From Kocuria rhizophila DC2201 (lineage in GTDB: Bacteria > Actinomycetota > Actinomycetes > Actinomycetales > Micrococcaceae), in contig NC_010617.1 in assembly GCF_000010285.1 (NCBI RefSeq), forward strand, positions 558,001 through 622,000: a stretch of DNA of 64,000 bases, read 5' to 3'. The notes beneath the pieces were generated by a model, which saw only the letters and a program-made list of their open reading frames with translations, was not told where the DNA came from and made no database searches. The translations under genes were made by a program, and so were the position numbers. Every line of letters starts with the position of its first letter. The first letter of the stretch is position 1. This document shows, one piece after another, positions 7,646 to 17,308 of this stretch.

Positions 7646-8887
7646 TTAGGAGTTGCGGGTCTTTCCAGGATTGGCATTGCCGCCCTGCCCGGCGACGAGG
7701 CGGCGCGTGCCCTTCGCGCAGTAGGCGACCACCCGCTCGAGCGGTCCCTGCCCAAGAGTCCGCTGCCAGATGACCGCGAAGACGGCGGCCACCAGTACGT
7801 GGACGAGGTACCAGAGGTAGGGGGAGTCGTAATGCAGCTCGAGGGACAGGGCCAGCAGGTGCGCCGAGTACAGCGTGAGGGTCATCGATCCCATCGCCGA
7901 CAACGGCAGGAGCCAGTCCCCGATCTTCTGACTGATCAGCAGGAACACCCCCAGCACCGCCAGACTCAGTCCGAGGCTGGTCGCAATGGCCAGCGGCGTG
8001 TTGGAATGCGGGGTCGTGATGGCCAACCACCACCCGGTGTCGGTCGGTAGTGAGCCGGTACCCCACACCAGGATCTCGTCGAGCTTGGACTCGCTCAAGC
8101 GCGATGCCTCCTGCAATACGGAGTAGCCCCCGAGGCCGTAGAGGAGCACGGCGGACACGAGCTGGGCCAACACGGTGAGCGCGACGCCCACGATCACCAG
8201 GCGGACCTGAGTGCGCACTGCCCGTAGATCCAGGCGGCCCAGCCCCATCCCCACCAGTAGATACGTCATGTACGGCAGCGCCGGATAATTGCCCGTCAGC
8301 AGGAGCTGAGAAAGCGTGCCCGCGGGGTTGCTGAGGACATTGGGCAGCGTGGGGTTGTAGTACAACCACTCCGGCAGGACATTCAGCATGCGCTGCATCA
8401 GCAGGGGCGAGAGGATCCCGAACGCGGCGGCCCAGATGAACAGCGTCTTGGGGCGGGCATGCAGGAACGGGATGGCCAGGATGAAGAACATGCCGTAGTA
8501 GAACAGGATGTTGTAGGCGGGAGGATCCTCCGGCATCGCGGCGTTAACGGTCATACCCACCGTGACGATCAGCAGGGCGCGGACCAGGACACTCACCCGG
8601 TCAGCGGTCAGGGCTCGCCCCTCGCGTGGTTGTCGGGCGCCGGAGCCCAGCGCCAGGCCCACTCCGGCCAGCAGCGCGAACAGGGCCGCCGAGTGCCCGG
8701 AGAACAGTCGCCAGGACCAGCTGGCCTCCCCGGTCTGCTCGTTCCACGCGGGCAGCAGGTGGATGGCCATGAGCCCGATCAGTGCCAGCCCCCGGGCGGC
8801 ATCGATCCCCACCAGTCGCCGCTTGCGTGGCGCCCCGTCCGTTGCGGTTGCCACGTCCCCCGTGCCCCCGCGTCGTGTCGTATTCAC
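7646..8887 (-). CDS. Acyltransferase-like membrane protein (DUF1624/DUF418 type)
   Basis: A 413-residue integral membrane protein with eight or more hydrophobic segments. The chosen start is the GTG at 8887, with AGGAG six bases upstream. Longer versions would add a Gly-rich leader without a ribosome site. After a basic leader (APRKRRLVGIDAARGLALIG) comes the signature of the heparan-alpha-glucosaminide N-acetyltransferase-like / DUF1624 group, including a MAIHLLPAW segment whose His lies at the expected place. The C-terminal half matches DUF418-type organisation, with several helices and MGSMTLTLYSAHLL. Such proteins probably transfer acyl groups to sugars or cell-wall components at the membrane. 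The substrate is not deducible. The gene stands alone between two decayed loci. Confidence 0.75.
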   Translation of the reverse strand: MNTTRRGGTGDVATATDGAPRKRRLVGIDAARGLALIGLMAIHLLPAWNEQTGEASWSWRLFSGHSAALFALLAGVGLALGSGARQPREGRALTADRVSVLVRALLIVTVGMTVNAAMPEDPPAYNILFYYGMFFILAIPFLHARPKTLFIWAAAFGILSPLLMQRMLNVLPEWLYYNPTLPNVLSNPAGTLSQLLLTGNYPALPYMTYLLVGMGLGRLDLRAVRTQVRLVIVGVALTVLAQLVSAVLLYGLGGYSVLQEASRLSESKLDEILVWGTGSLPTDTGWWLAITTPHSNTPLAIATSLGLSLAVLGVFLLISQKIGDWLLPLSAMGSMTLTLYSAHLLALSLELHYDSPYLWYLVHVLVAAVFAVIWQRTLGQGPLERVVAYCAKGTRRLVAGQGGNANPGKTRNS

Positions 8888-8948
8888 TCGTACTCCTGAG
8901 TTCTCCCCGGCGTCGCGGCCCCCTAACACGTGCTTTCAGGGATAAGCC

Positions 8949-10373
8949 CTACCCTGCCCGCGACCGTTCCCACAAATCGAACGCCATGGCCAGTTCCACC
9001 AGATCGGTGGGTGGAAGCTCCTGGAACCGTTTGGCGATCGCCTCGGACTGGCGGTTCTGATTCCATACGGAATCCTCCAGCACAAGACGCACCTGCGGGG
9101 AATGCGAGAAGTCCACCCTGGTGTTGTTGCGCGCCTGTTGCTGCAGGTCCTTGTTCTCGGCGGCCTCGCGGACCAGTAGTTCCACCGCGCTCACCTTGTG
9201 CTCGTCGCTGGCGTCCAGGCCTCCGAGGAATCTGTTGACCTTCTCCACCAGCTCGGCCTTGGCCGCCCGCTCGCGTTCCTGCTGGCGGGTCATGCCGGCC
9301 TCGGTCATGCCCTGCAGCCCTCGGGCCTCGCCGTCCTCCAGTTGCAGGTCCTCGTCCCGCTGCTTCTCCAGCCGGTAGTGGGTGAGGACGACGTCGTCCG
9401 CCGTCACCGTCTCGCGCTCGCCGCCGTCCAGCTGCTCGCGCAGCAGTCGCGCCAACAGGTCCGCGAACACCGAGAGCTTGAGGTAGTACGTGTCCCCGAA
9501 GTTGAGGATCTGGGAGAAGAACGCATAGGACTTCGTGTACTGGTCCAGCAGGGAACGGAACTTGTCGAGCTCGTCGCGCGCTGCGGCGTCGTCGTCGTAC
9601 ACGGCGCGGGACCAGCGGTTGGTGAACCGCTCGACCGCCGGCACCAGCGCCGAGGTCAGCGCGCCGCGCTTGCCGTTCCTGTCCGACCACGCCGCCCACA
9701 CCCGGTTGACCTCCGCGGGCGTGTAGATGTTGGCGGCATCCAGCTTGGTCATCTGTTTGGCCACGAGGTCCGGGTCCGAATCGGTTTCGATGCGCGCGTC
9801 CTCGTAGTAGTCCTGGAACGCCGCCAGGATCTGGGCGGGGTCGTTGACGAAGTCCAGCACGTACGTGTTCTTCTTGCCGTCCGCGCGCCGGTTGAGCCGC
9901 GACAGCGTCTGCACCGCGGCGATCCCGGAGAGCTGCTTGTCCACGTACATGGCCGTGAGTAGCGGCTAGTCGAAGCCCGTCTGGTACTTGTTCGCCACGA
10001 TCAGGATGTTCTGGTCCTCCTGGCTAAACACCCCGGCCAGGTCCCTCCCGCGCAGTTCCGGGTTCATGGACGCCTCGGTCACCTCCGGCACGGCCACATT
10101 ACCGATCGCGGTAACATCCGGATCCGGCAGCGAGCCCGAGAATGCCACGAGGGTTTGCAGCGGCAGCTTTTCGCGTTCGATGTGCTTCTGGAACGCCCGC
10201 TGGTACTTCACCGCGGACGCACGCGACCCCGTCACCACCATGGCCTTCGCGCGCCCGCCCAGCTCCTTCTTCACGGTGTGCTGATAGTGCTTGAGGATCA
10301 CGTCCACCTTGGAATCCACGTTCGTGGGGTGCAGCTCCACGAACCCGATGTACGCGCGCGTCCCCTTGCGCAC
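8949..10373 (-). pseudogene. Dead type I restriction HsdR gene, 3' part only
   Basis: The sequence encodes the second helicase domain and C-terminal part of a type I restriction ATPase: RAYIGFVELHPTNVDSKV, then KAMVVTGSRASAVKY, ILIVANKYQTGFD, and finally MYVDKQLSGIAAVQTLSRLN with the helicase motif VI-like LSRLNRRADGKK, followed by a coiled-coil C-terminus. A TAG at 9966-9968 interrupts it exactly where relatives have Gln (QTGFD-Q-PLL), consistent with CAG to TAG. The first two thirds, including nuclease and Walker A motifs, are missing. Homology ends near 10373, shortly before the start of the unrelated, complete RM operon on the other strand. Matching hsdM and hsdS genes are absent from the window. 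This is a relic of an older system. Confidence 0.85.
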
Positions 10374-10588
10374 GTCCCTCCTCGGCCGACGACGCCGCCG
10401 CCGCGCCCGTCGCCCCGCCTCCCGGCACCGCGGCGAGGTCGTTGCGGTACAGCCGGTCCTTGCCCGCCGTCGCCGCGCGACTCGTCATAGCCTCAGCATC
10501 CCTTGTATGTGGGTAACCGCCGATACCATCTAATTCAAACGGATGAATCTGATGGAAGCGCGTTTCGGGCGCAAAGGAGACGAACTTG

Positions 10589-12154
10589 ATGGCGAGACGG
10601 GCCGCGAAGACGAAGCCAGCGAAGACGCTGGAACAGACACTGTGGGATGCCGCTGACAAACTCAGGGGCAACCAGGAGCCCAGCGAGTACAAGCATGTCG
10701 TGCTGGGTCTGGTATTCCTCAAGTACGTCTCCGACCGGTTCGAGGAGCGCCGCGAGCAGCTCAAGGGCGAGCTGGCCGCCGAGGGCATCAAGCCCGAGCG
10801 GATCGAGTCGTTCTTGGAGGATCGCGACGAGTACGCGAGCCAGAACGTTTTCTGGGTACCATCCCTCGCGCGATGGGGCTACGTGCAGTCGGTGGCGAAG
10901 CAGCCTGAGATCGGCCAGCAGATCGACCAGGCGATGGATCTCATCGAGAAGGAGAACCCCTCCCTGCGCGGCGTGCTCCCTCGCAACTATGGCCGGGACG
11001 GTCTCGACAAGCGCCGTCTCGGTGAGCTGGTCGATCTCATCGGTTCGATCGGCTTCACTGAGACCGACGATCACGGCGCAGACGATGTGCTCGGCCGCGT
11101 GTACGAGTATTTCCTGGGCCAGTTCGCGGGCAAAGAGACTGGCAAGGACGCCGGAGCGTTCTACACGCCACGCTCCGTCGTCCGGACGCTCGTGGAGATG
11201 CTGGAGCCCTACAAGGGTCGCGTCTATGACCCAGCAGCAGGCTCTGGCGGCATGTTCGTGCAGTCAGCGGAGTTCGTGAAGGCCCACGGCGGCAAGCGCA
11301 CTGACATCTCTGTGTACGGGCAGGAGTTCACCGATACCACGTGGAAACTGGCGAAGATGAACCTGGCCTTGCGGGGCATCGAGGCTGACATGGGCACGCA
11401 CTCGGCTGATTCATTCACCGAGGATCTCCACCCAGACCTGCGCGCTGACTTCGTAATCGCGAACCCGCCGTTCAACGTGTCTGACTGGTGGGATGCGAAG
11501 CTCGCCGACGATCCCCGATGGAAATACGGAACACCACCGAAGGGCAACGCGAACTTCGCATGGGTGCAACACTTCCTTCACCATCTTGCTCCCTACGGCA
11601 CAGCAGGGTTCGTGCTCGCCAACGGGTCACTGTCTTCCAAGAGCAGTGGCGAGGGCGAGACCCGTCAGCGGCTCGTCGAGGCGGGCCTGGTCGACTGCAT
11701 CGTCGCGATGCCCGACAAACTGTTCTTCAACACTGGCATCCCCGTGTCACTGTGGTTCGTTTCCAAGGGGCGTGACGGCAACGGGCACCGCGCGCGCAAA
11801 GGGGAGGTGCTGTTTATTGACGCCCGCAAGCTCGGCCGGATGGAGTCACGCAAACTGCGCGTGCTCGATAACGACGACATCGGGAAGATCGCGGGCACGT
11901 ACCATGCGTGGCGCGACCACGACGGCGGTTACCAGAACGAGACTGGGTTCGCGAAGGCCGCGAAGATCGAAGAAATCGAGAAGCATGACTTCGTCCTGAC
12001 CCCTGGCCGCTACGTAGGTGCGGCGGAGGCGGAGGTTGACGACGAGCCGATCGACGAGAAAATCGAGCGCCTCACGACCGAGCTATTTGCAGAATTCGAG
12101 CGCGGACGTGAGCTTGAAGATGAGGTTCGTGCTCGACTGAGAGGTGTGCTTTGA
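10589..12154 (+). CDS. hsdM: Type I restriction-modification DNA methyltransferase subunit M
   Basis: A 521-residue N6-adenine methyltransferase subunit. The N-terminal HsdM_N helical domain (about residues 12-165) precedes the catalytic domain. That domain has the SAM-binding motif DPAAGSGGMF at 214-223 and the catalytic NPPF at 292-295. The start chosen is the ATG at 10589, preceded by AAAGGAG; a TTG directly before it is the only nearby alternative. It should methylate adenine in the sequence chosen by HsdS and also form the core of the restriction complex with HsdS and HsdR. It is the first gene of a four-gene operon with overlaps throughout. The operon's codon use is visibly less GC-biased than that of flanking housekeeping genes, which suggests acquisition by transfer. 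Confidence 0.95.
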   Translation: MARRAAKTKPAKTLEQTLWDAADKLRGNQEPSEYKHVVLGLVFLKYVSDRFEERREQLKGELAAEGIKPERIESFLEDRDEYASQNVFWVPSLARWGYVQSVAKQPEIGQQIDQAMDLIEKENPSLRGVLPRNYGRDGLDKRRLGELVDLIGSIGFTETDDHGADDVLGRVYEYFLGQFAGKETGKDAGAFYTPRSVVRTLVEMLEPYKGRVYDPAAGSGGMFVQSAEFVKAHGGKRTDISVYGQEFTDTTWKLAKMNLALRGIEADMGTHSADSFTEDLHPDLRADFVIANPPFNVSDWWDAKLADDPRWKYGTPPKGNANFAWVQHFLHHLAPYGTAGFVLANGSLSSKSSGEGETRQRLVEAGLVDCIVAMPDKLFFNTGIPVSLWFVSKGRDGNGHRARKGEVLFIDARKLGRMESRKLRVLDNDDIGKIAGTYHAWRDHDGGYQNETGFAKAAKIEEIEKHDFVLTPGRYVGAAEAEVDDEPIDEKIERLTTELFAEFERGRELEDEVRARLRGVL

Positions 12155-13347
12155 CTAGCAAGTCGTGGAAAGCCGGCACGGTTGGCGAGGTTACGCATCG
12201 TGTGACGAAGGGAACCACGCCAACGACACTTGGCGGGACGTTTGAGAGTAGCGGCATCAACTTCGTCAAAGTGGAGTCGATCACCGAAGCTGGAACGCTC
12301 AATCATTCAAAGCTGGCATTTATTGATGAGCAGACGCACGCAATGCTTGCTCGCTCGATCCTAGAGCAAGACGACTTGCTCTTTTCGATCGCTGGCACAA
12401 TTGGCAGAGTTGCACGAGTGCGACCCAGCGATCTCCCCGGGAATACGAACCAAGCAGTCGCCATTATTCGCCCCAACCCAGAGAAGGTCGATCGCGACTA
12501 TCTCTATTACTGCTTGCGTGATACAGAGCGCATTGCACGTGCACGAACACGAGTTGTGCAATCTGTGCAGCAGAACTTGAGCCTCGCGGAAGTATCTAAT
12601 ATTGAGCTGCCTCTACCGTCGTTGCCCGAGCAGCGCGCGATCGCTGCGACGCTCGGCGCGCTCGACGACAAGATCGAGTCGAACCGGCGACTTGCTGAAC
12701 GAGCGTCGGCGCTGATCGATGCATCTGCCTCGCAGCTCCTGGCGCGCACATCGACGGAGGTTCTACCTCTCGCCGACCTTGTGGAGTTCAATCGACTGAG
12801 CGTGAACCCGCACTCGACCGATACCTTGCGCTACATTGACATCGCGTCAGTATCATCGGGGCAGATCGACTCGGTTCAGGAGCTAACCTGGAATGAAGCG
12901 CCGAGTCGGGCACGACGTGGTGTGAGCGATGGTGACGTAATTTACTCGACCGTGCGCCCTGGCAACCGCGCCTTTGCTCTAATTGTTGACCCGACTCCCG
13001 GCAGCGTCGCCTCGACTGGTTTTGCCGTCATGAGCCCGAGCGTCCGACTCGGCTCATCGATGTTAACGAGCGTGGTGGGCGCGCACAAGTTCGCTGAGTA
13101 CCTCGAATCGGTCGCCCACGGTAGTGCGTATCCCGCCGTCGGTATTCAGGCCATGGGTAACTATTCGGTTGTTGTGCCGAAGGAAGCCGTTGTCGCCGAG
13201 CAGTTCGAGGCAGACACGATGCCACTGCGGCGCCGTGTCGCTCAGGCTCGGGCTGAGTCGGAACGTCTTGCCGCCCTTCGGGACACCCTGCTCCCCGAGC
13301 TCCTCTCCGGTCGTGTTCGGGCCCCCATTGAAGGAGACCCTGCATGA
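12151..13347 (+). CDS. hsdS: Type I restriction-modification specificity subunit S
   Basis: A 398-residue protein with the two-domain architecture of HsdS. The first target-recognition domain spans about residues 5-150. A conserved dimer helix starts at LPSLPEQRAIAATLGALDDK (156-175). The second target-recognition domain lies at about 200-350. The closing conserved helix is ESERLAALRDTLLPELLSGR. The two domains each read half of a bipartite recognition site that cannot be predicted from the sequence. The start is TTG at 12151, overlapping the hsdM stop (TTGA); no ATG or GTG precedes the conserved N-terminus. Base composition in the first recognition domain is noticeably AT-richer than in hsdM, as is usual for this fast-evolving gene. 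Confidence 0.95.
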   Translation: MTSKSWKAGTVGEVTHRVTKGTTPTTLGGTFESSGINFVKVESITEAGTLNHSKLAFIDEQTHAMLARSILEQDDLLFSIAGTIGRVARVRPSDLPGNTNQAVAIIRPNPEKVDRDYLYYCLRDTERIARARTRVVQSVQQNLSLAEVSNIELPLPSLPEQRAIAATLGALDDKIESNRRLAERASALIDASASQLLARTSTEVLPLADLVEFNRLSVNPHSTDTLRYIDIASVSSGQIDSVQELTWNEAPSRARRGVSDGDVIYSTVRPGNRAFALIVDPTPGSVASTGFAVMSPSVRLGSSMLTSVVGAHKFAEYLESVAHGSAYPAVGIQAMGNYSVVVPKEAVVAEQFEADTMPLRRRVAQARAESERLAALRDTLLPELLSGRVRAPIEGDPA

Positions 13348-14078
13348 CGAATATCAACGGCGATTGGGCACAGAAAAAACTTAACGAGTTTATTGCGGCG
13401 ACGACAGTCTCATACGTCCCGTCGCCGCCTGGGTCGGTTGGATTCCACGGCTACAAGACCGCAGCGTCGGAGGACGACATCGTCAAGAAGGCTCAGGTCG
13501 TCGAGCAAATTCTCGACCGTATTGTGCCCGGCTGGCGTGAGAGCATCAAGAAGAAGGACCGTCAGAAGTGGTCAATTCACTATGAAGCATCTATTCGAGC
13601 GCGGGAGGCCTTAGTCCGTGCCGATGAGGTCCGAAAAAATCTAGGGGAGGATGCCCCTGAGCTGTCTGCTGCGAAGCTGCACTCCTGGATCTGGGAGGGA
13701 GCGTCGTCATTGTGGCATTCGGGTCATTACCGCGAGGCGGTCGAGGGTGCGATCCGCAAGTTAAACGCCGAAACACAAAACAAGCTCGGTCGTCGCGACG
13801 TGAGCGAGACAGACCTTTTCAACCAGGCGTTCAGCGAGCAACCTGCTGCTGCGAACAATCCACGCCTCCATCGGATGCCGAACGACGGCAGTAAGACCTT
13901 TAAATCAGTTCAGCGCGGGGCTCGCATGTTCGCCGAAGGTGTCTTCGCCGGTATCCATAATCCGCTCGCGCACGAAGCTGAACAGGAAATGCCTGAGCAG
14001 CAGGTACTGGAGTACTTGGCCGCACTCAGTGTGCTCGCACGCTGGGTGGACGAATCGGTTCTGAGGAGTGTCACATGA
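13344..14078 (+). CDS. TIGR02391 (Ymh) family protein, probable HEPN-fold accessory of the RM operon
   Basis: A 244-residue protein embedded between hsdS and hsdR with ATGA overlaps on both sides, so it is made with the restriction complex. The C-terminal half (about residues 110-240) matches the TIGR02391/Ymh type: [20 protein letters not shown], then a [21 protein letters not shown] segment (190-210) and a closing helical region ([15 protein letters not shown]). The NPLAH end and the preceding Arg resemble the R-x(4-6)-H region of HEPN ribonuclease-like domains, though the spacing is not canonical. The first 100 residues are helical and charged and I recognise nothing in them. The role is unknown. 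By analogy with other HEPN proteins in defence loci it could be an RNase or a regulator of the RM complex, which is inference. Confidence 0.7.
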   Translation: MTNINGDWAQKKLNEFIAATTVSYVPSPPGSVGFHGYKTAASEDDIVKKAQVVEQILDRIVPGWRESIKKKDRQKWSIHYEASIRAREALVRADEVRKNLGEDAPELSAAKLHSWIWEGASSLWHSGHYREAVEGAIRKLNAETQNKLGRRDVSETDLFNQAFSEQPAAANNPRLHRMPNDGSKTFKSVQRGARMFAEGVFAGIHNPLAHEAEQEMPEQQVLEYLAALSVLARWVDESVLRSVT

Positions 14079-17000
14079 ACACCTTCAATGAGAACGTCGT
14101 TGAGCAGGCCGCTCTGGAGTACTTCGCCGAGCTGGGTTACCGACGTGTGCATGGCCCTGACATCGCGCCAGGAGAGCCTGGCGCTGAGCGGGAGTCGTAC
14201 GAGGACGTCATGTTGTGGGGGCATGTGCGTGATGCGCTTCGGCGGATTAATCGTGGTGCGGACGCCGCGCTTGTCGCAGAGGCTGTGAAGACGGTTCAGC
14301 GTGCCGAGTCACAGAGCCCAATCGACGAGAACGCTCGCCTGCATAAGCTCATCACGGAGGGCGTACCGGTCGAGCATCGCGGCGACGATGGTCTGCTGCG
14401 CACAACGCGCTTGTGGCTCATGGACTTCGACGAGCCGGAGAACAACGACTGGGTGGCTGTCAGCCAGTTCACGATCGTCGAGAACGGCAAGAATCGCCGC
14501 CCTGACGTGCTCGTCATGGTCAACGGGCTCCCGCTCTCGTTGTTGGAGCTGAAGAACCCGGCCGCTGAGCACGCGACGCTGAAGTCGGCGTGGAACCAGG
14601 TGCAGACCTACCGCCATGACATCCCGTCGGTGTTCGTGCCCAACGCTGTCACGGTGATCTCTGACGGCACATCTGCTGCGATGAGCAGTTACTCGGGTGC
14701 GTTCGAGCACTACGCGCCGTGGAAGACCATCGAGGGGCGTGAGGTTGTCAGCAACCGGCCAGCCCTTGAGGTTCTCATCAAGGGTGTGTTCGAGCCGAAG
14801 CGGTTCCTGGACCTGCTGAAGAACTTCGTCGTGTTCAGTGACGAGACAGTCACCGACAAGTCGACAGGACAGCCGACGCGGGCGCTCGTGAAGCGTGTGG
14901 CGAAGTACCACCAGTACTGGGCGGTCAACGCTGCCGTCGAGTCCACGGTGCAAGCGTCAAGCCCTGATGGGGACCGTCGCGGCGGTGTCGTGTGGCACAC
15001 GCAGGGGTCGGGAAAGAGCTTCGAGATGGTGTTCTACGCCGCGAAGATCATGCGTGACCCGCGCATGGCGAACCCGACGCTGGTGTTCATCACTGACCGC
15101 AACGATCTCGACGATCAGCTGTTCGGCGAGACTTTCGCCCCCGCGCGCATCCTGCCGGAGACGCCGGTGCAGGCAGCAACGCGCTCGGATCTGCGGGCCA
15201 AGCTGAAGCGCGCGTCGGGTGGGATCGTGTTCACCACCTTGCAGAAGTTCGCGCCGGGCGAGGACGGGGATACCAACCCCGTGCTCACTGACCGTCGGAA
15301 CGTCATCGTTATCGCCGACGAGGCGCACAGGAGTCAGTACGGCTTCAGCGAGACGCTCGACCGCCACGGCCGGCTCAAGTCTGGGCTGGCCAAGCACATG
15401 CGCGACGCGCTCCCTGGTGCCACGTACCTCGGTTTCACCGGCACTCCGATCGAGTCGAAAGACAAGTCCACCCGGGCTGTGTTCGGCGACTACGTCGACG
15501 TGTACGACCTCACAAGGGCAGTGGAGGATGGCGCGACTGTCCGGATCTTCTACGAGTCCAGGCTGGCAAAGATCGAGCTGTCGGAAGTTGACCACGCAGC
15601 CCTCGACGAGCTCGCCGACGAGATCACCGAGTCCGTCGAGGAAGACACGGCAACAGCTGCGAAGTCACGTTGGTCGCGGCTGGAGGCGGTCGTCGGAGCG
15701 GAGGCACGACTTGACCTCGTAGCTCGCGACATCGTGGAGCACTGGGAGAAGCGCCGGGAGTCCCTGTTCGGCAAGGGCATGATCGTGACCATGAGTCGCC
15801 GGATCGCTGTACGGCTGTACGAGAAGATCGTCGCGCTGCGGCCCGATTGGCACTCGGATGACCCGGCGCAGGGCAAGATCAAGGTCGTCATGACCGGGTC
15901 CGCGTCTGATCCTGCTGAGTTCCAGCCGCACATCCACTCGAAGGACGTGCGCAAGGACCTCAAGCTGCGGGCGAAGAACGCGGACGACCCGCTGGAACTG
16001 GTCATCGTCCGTGACATGTGGCTGACCGGTTTCGATGCCCCGTCGATGCACACGATGTACGTCGACAAGACCATGCAGGGCGCCGGGCTCATGCAGGCCA
16101 TCGCTCGGGTCAACAGGACGTTCCGCGACAAGCCTGGCGGGCTGATCGTCGACTACATCGGAGTGTTCGCGAACCTCCAGAACGCGTTGAGCGAGTACTC
16201 GCCGTCCGACCGCGAACAGGCTGGCGTGCCCATCGACGAGATGGTCCAGGTGATGTTGGAGAAGCATGACATCGTGCGCGGGCTGCTGCACGGCGTCCAA
16301 TTCGATTCTTCCCCGGAGCTGACAGCCTCGCAGCGGTTGAACGAGTACGCGAAGGTCCTCGACTTCGTCATGGCGGACCCAGACCGGACTTCGCGATTTA
16401 ATGACCAGGTGCTGGCTCTGGCGAAGGCGTTTGCGCTGGCGGGCGCGCGCGATGAGGCAGCCGCGATCCGGAACAATGTCCGACTGTTCACGGACGTCAG
16501 GGCAGCGATCCTAAAGATCCAGAACCCTGACTCCGGCCGAGGCGGGTCAGGTGCCGTAGGGATCGATACAGCGCTCGGGCAGCTACTCAACGAGGCCGTT
16601 GCGGCCGATCAAGTCGTCGACGTCTATAAGCTCGCTGGCGTGGATACGCCAGACCTCTCAATCCTCAGCGACGAGTTCCTCAATTCGTTCGCGGAGAAGG
16701 ACAAACCCAACCTCCAAATGGGTCTGCTGCATCGGTTGCTCAACGATCAAATTCGTACGGTGCAGCGCACCAACATTGTTCAAGCACGCAAGTTCTCCGA
16801 GCTACTGGATGAGGCGATTAACCGATACACGAACCGATCACTGACGACGGCAGAGATCATTGCGGAGCTGGTAAAACTCGCCAAGCAAATGCGCGACGAT
16901 CAGAAGCGCCACGACGACCTCGGGCTTTCTAGCGCTGAGGTCGCGCTCTATGATGCGATCGCGCAGAACGATTCCGCCGTGCTGGAAATGGGCGACGAAA

Positions 17001-17209
17001 CGTTGAAGAAAATTGCTGTCGACGTGGTCTGGGCAGTCCGCAACAGCGTTGTCATCGACTGGGATCAAAAAGAGAGTGTCCGTGCCTCGATGCGATCCAG
17101 TGTGCGCCGCATCCTCGCAAAGTATGACTATCCTCCTGATGCTGAGGACGAGGCAGTCAACCTTGTACTGGAGCAAGCAGAGTTGTATGCCGACAGCGCA
17201 ACGAGGTAG
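14075..17209 (+). CDS. hsdR: Type I restriction endonuclease/translocase subunit R
   Basis: A complete 1044-residue HsdR. The nuclease domain shows the PD-(D/E)xK residues as [19 protein letters not shown] (Asp144, Glu158, Lys160). The translocase follows with Walker [10 protein letters not shown] (Lys314), the DEAH box at 415-418, a [19 protein letters not shown] segment (motif III), and motif VI in the [18 protein letters not shown] segment. The C-terminal 250 residues are the helical domain that contacts the methyltransferase. All key residues needed for ATP-driven translocation and cutting are present, so restriction is probably active. The ATG overlaps the stop of the Ymh-family gene. 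It shares no close similarity with the dead hsdR at 8.9-10.4 kb beyond general family motifs. Confidence 0.95.
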   Translation: MNTFNENVVEQAALEYFAELGYRRVHGPDIAPGEPGAERESYEDVMLWGHVRDALRRINRGADAALVAEAVKTVQRAESQSPIDENARLHKLITEGVPVEHRGDDGLLRTTRLWLMDFDEPENNDWVAVSQFTIVENGKNRRPDVLVMVNGLPLSLLELKNPAAEHATLKSAWNQVQTYRHDIPSVFVPNAVTVISDGTSAAMSSYSGAFEHYAPWKTIEGREVVSNRPALEVLIKGVFEPKRFLDLLKNFVVFSDETVTDKSTGQPTRALVKRVAKYHQYWAVNAAVESTVQASSPDGDRRGGVVWHTQGSGKSFEMVFYAAKIMRDPRMANPTLVFITDRNDLDDQLFGETFAPARILPETPVQAATRSDLRAKLKRASGGIVFTTLQKFAPGEDGDTNPVLTDRRNVIVIADEAHRSQYGFSETLDRHGRLKSGLAKHMRDALPGATYLGFTGTPIESKDKSTRAVFGDYVDVYDLTRAVEDGATVRIFYESRLAKIELSEVDHAALDELADEITESVEEDTATAAKSRWSRLEAVVGAEARLDLVARDIVEHWEKRRESLFGKGMIVTMSRRIAVRLYEKIVALRPDWHSDDPAQGKIKVVMTGSASDPAEFQPHIHSKDVRKDLKLRAKNADDPLELVIVRDMWLTGFDAPSMHTMYVDKTMQGAGLMQAIARVNRTFRDKPGGLIVDYIGVFANLQNALSEYSPSDREQAGVPIDEMVQVMLEKHDIVRGLLHGVQFDSSPELTASQRLNEYAKVLDFVMADPDRTSRFNDQVLALAKAFALAGARDEAAAIRNNVRLFTDVRAAILKIQNPDSGRGGSGAVGIDTALGQLLNEAVAADQVVDVYKLAGVDTPDLSILSDEFLNSFAEKDKPNLQMGLLHRLLNDQIRTVQRTNIVQARKFSELLDEAINRYTNRSLTTAEIIAELVKLAKQMRDDQKRHDDLGLSSAEVALYDAIAQNDSAVLEMGDETLKKIAVDVVWAVRNSVVIDWDQKESVRASMRSSVRRILAKYDYPPDAEDEAVNLVLEQAELYADSATR

Positions 17210-17230
17210 ACACCAATGATGAATATCTGG

Positions 17231-17280
17231 GGGACTGTTGCACGGTAGACGACGCTATCACCTACCCGTGTAACAGTCCC
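17231..17280. other. Large inverted repeat after hsdR (terminator or operator)
   Basis: The left arm GGGACTGTTGCACGGTAG (17231-17248) and the right arm CTACCCGTGTAACAGTCCC (17262-17280) form a long near-perfect stem with a 13-base loop. There is one extra base on the right arm and a G/A difference. No T-run follows. It lies 21 bases after the hsdR stop and 28 before the next start, so it could be a rho-assisted terminator, a processing site or a protein-binding palindrome controlling the downstream gene. Confidence 0.75.
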
Positions 17281-17308
17281 AGCGATAAGATCATCAAGGA
17301 GCCTGGTA

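Noticed and set aside
9583-9592. The decamer as an oriented chi- or KOPS-like sequence
   Set aside because: The two orientations are equally frequent (15 and 14), with no skew visible inside this window.
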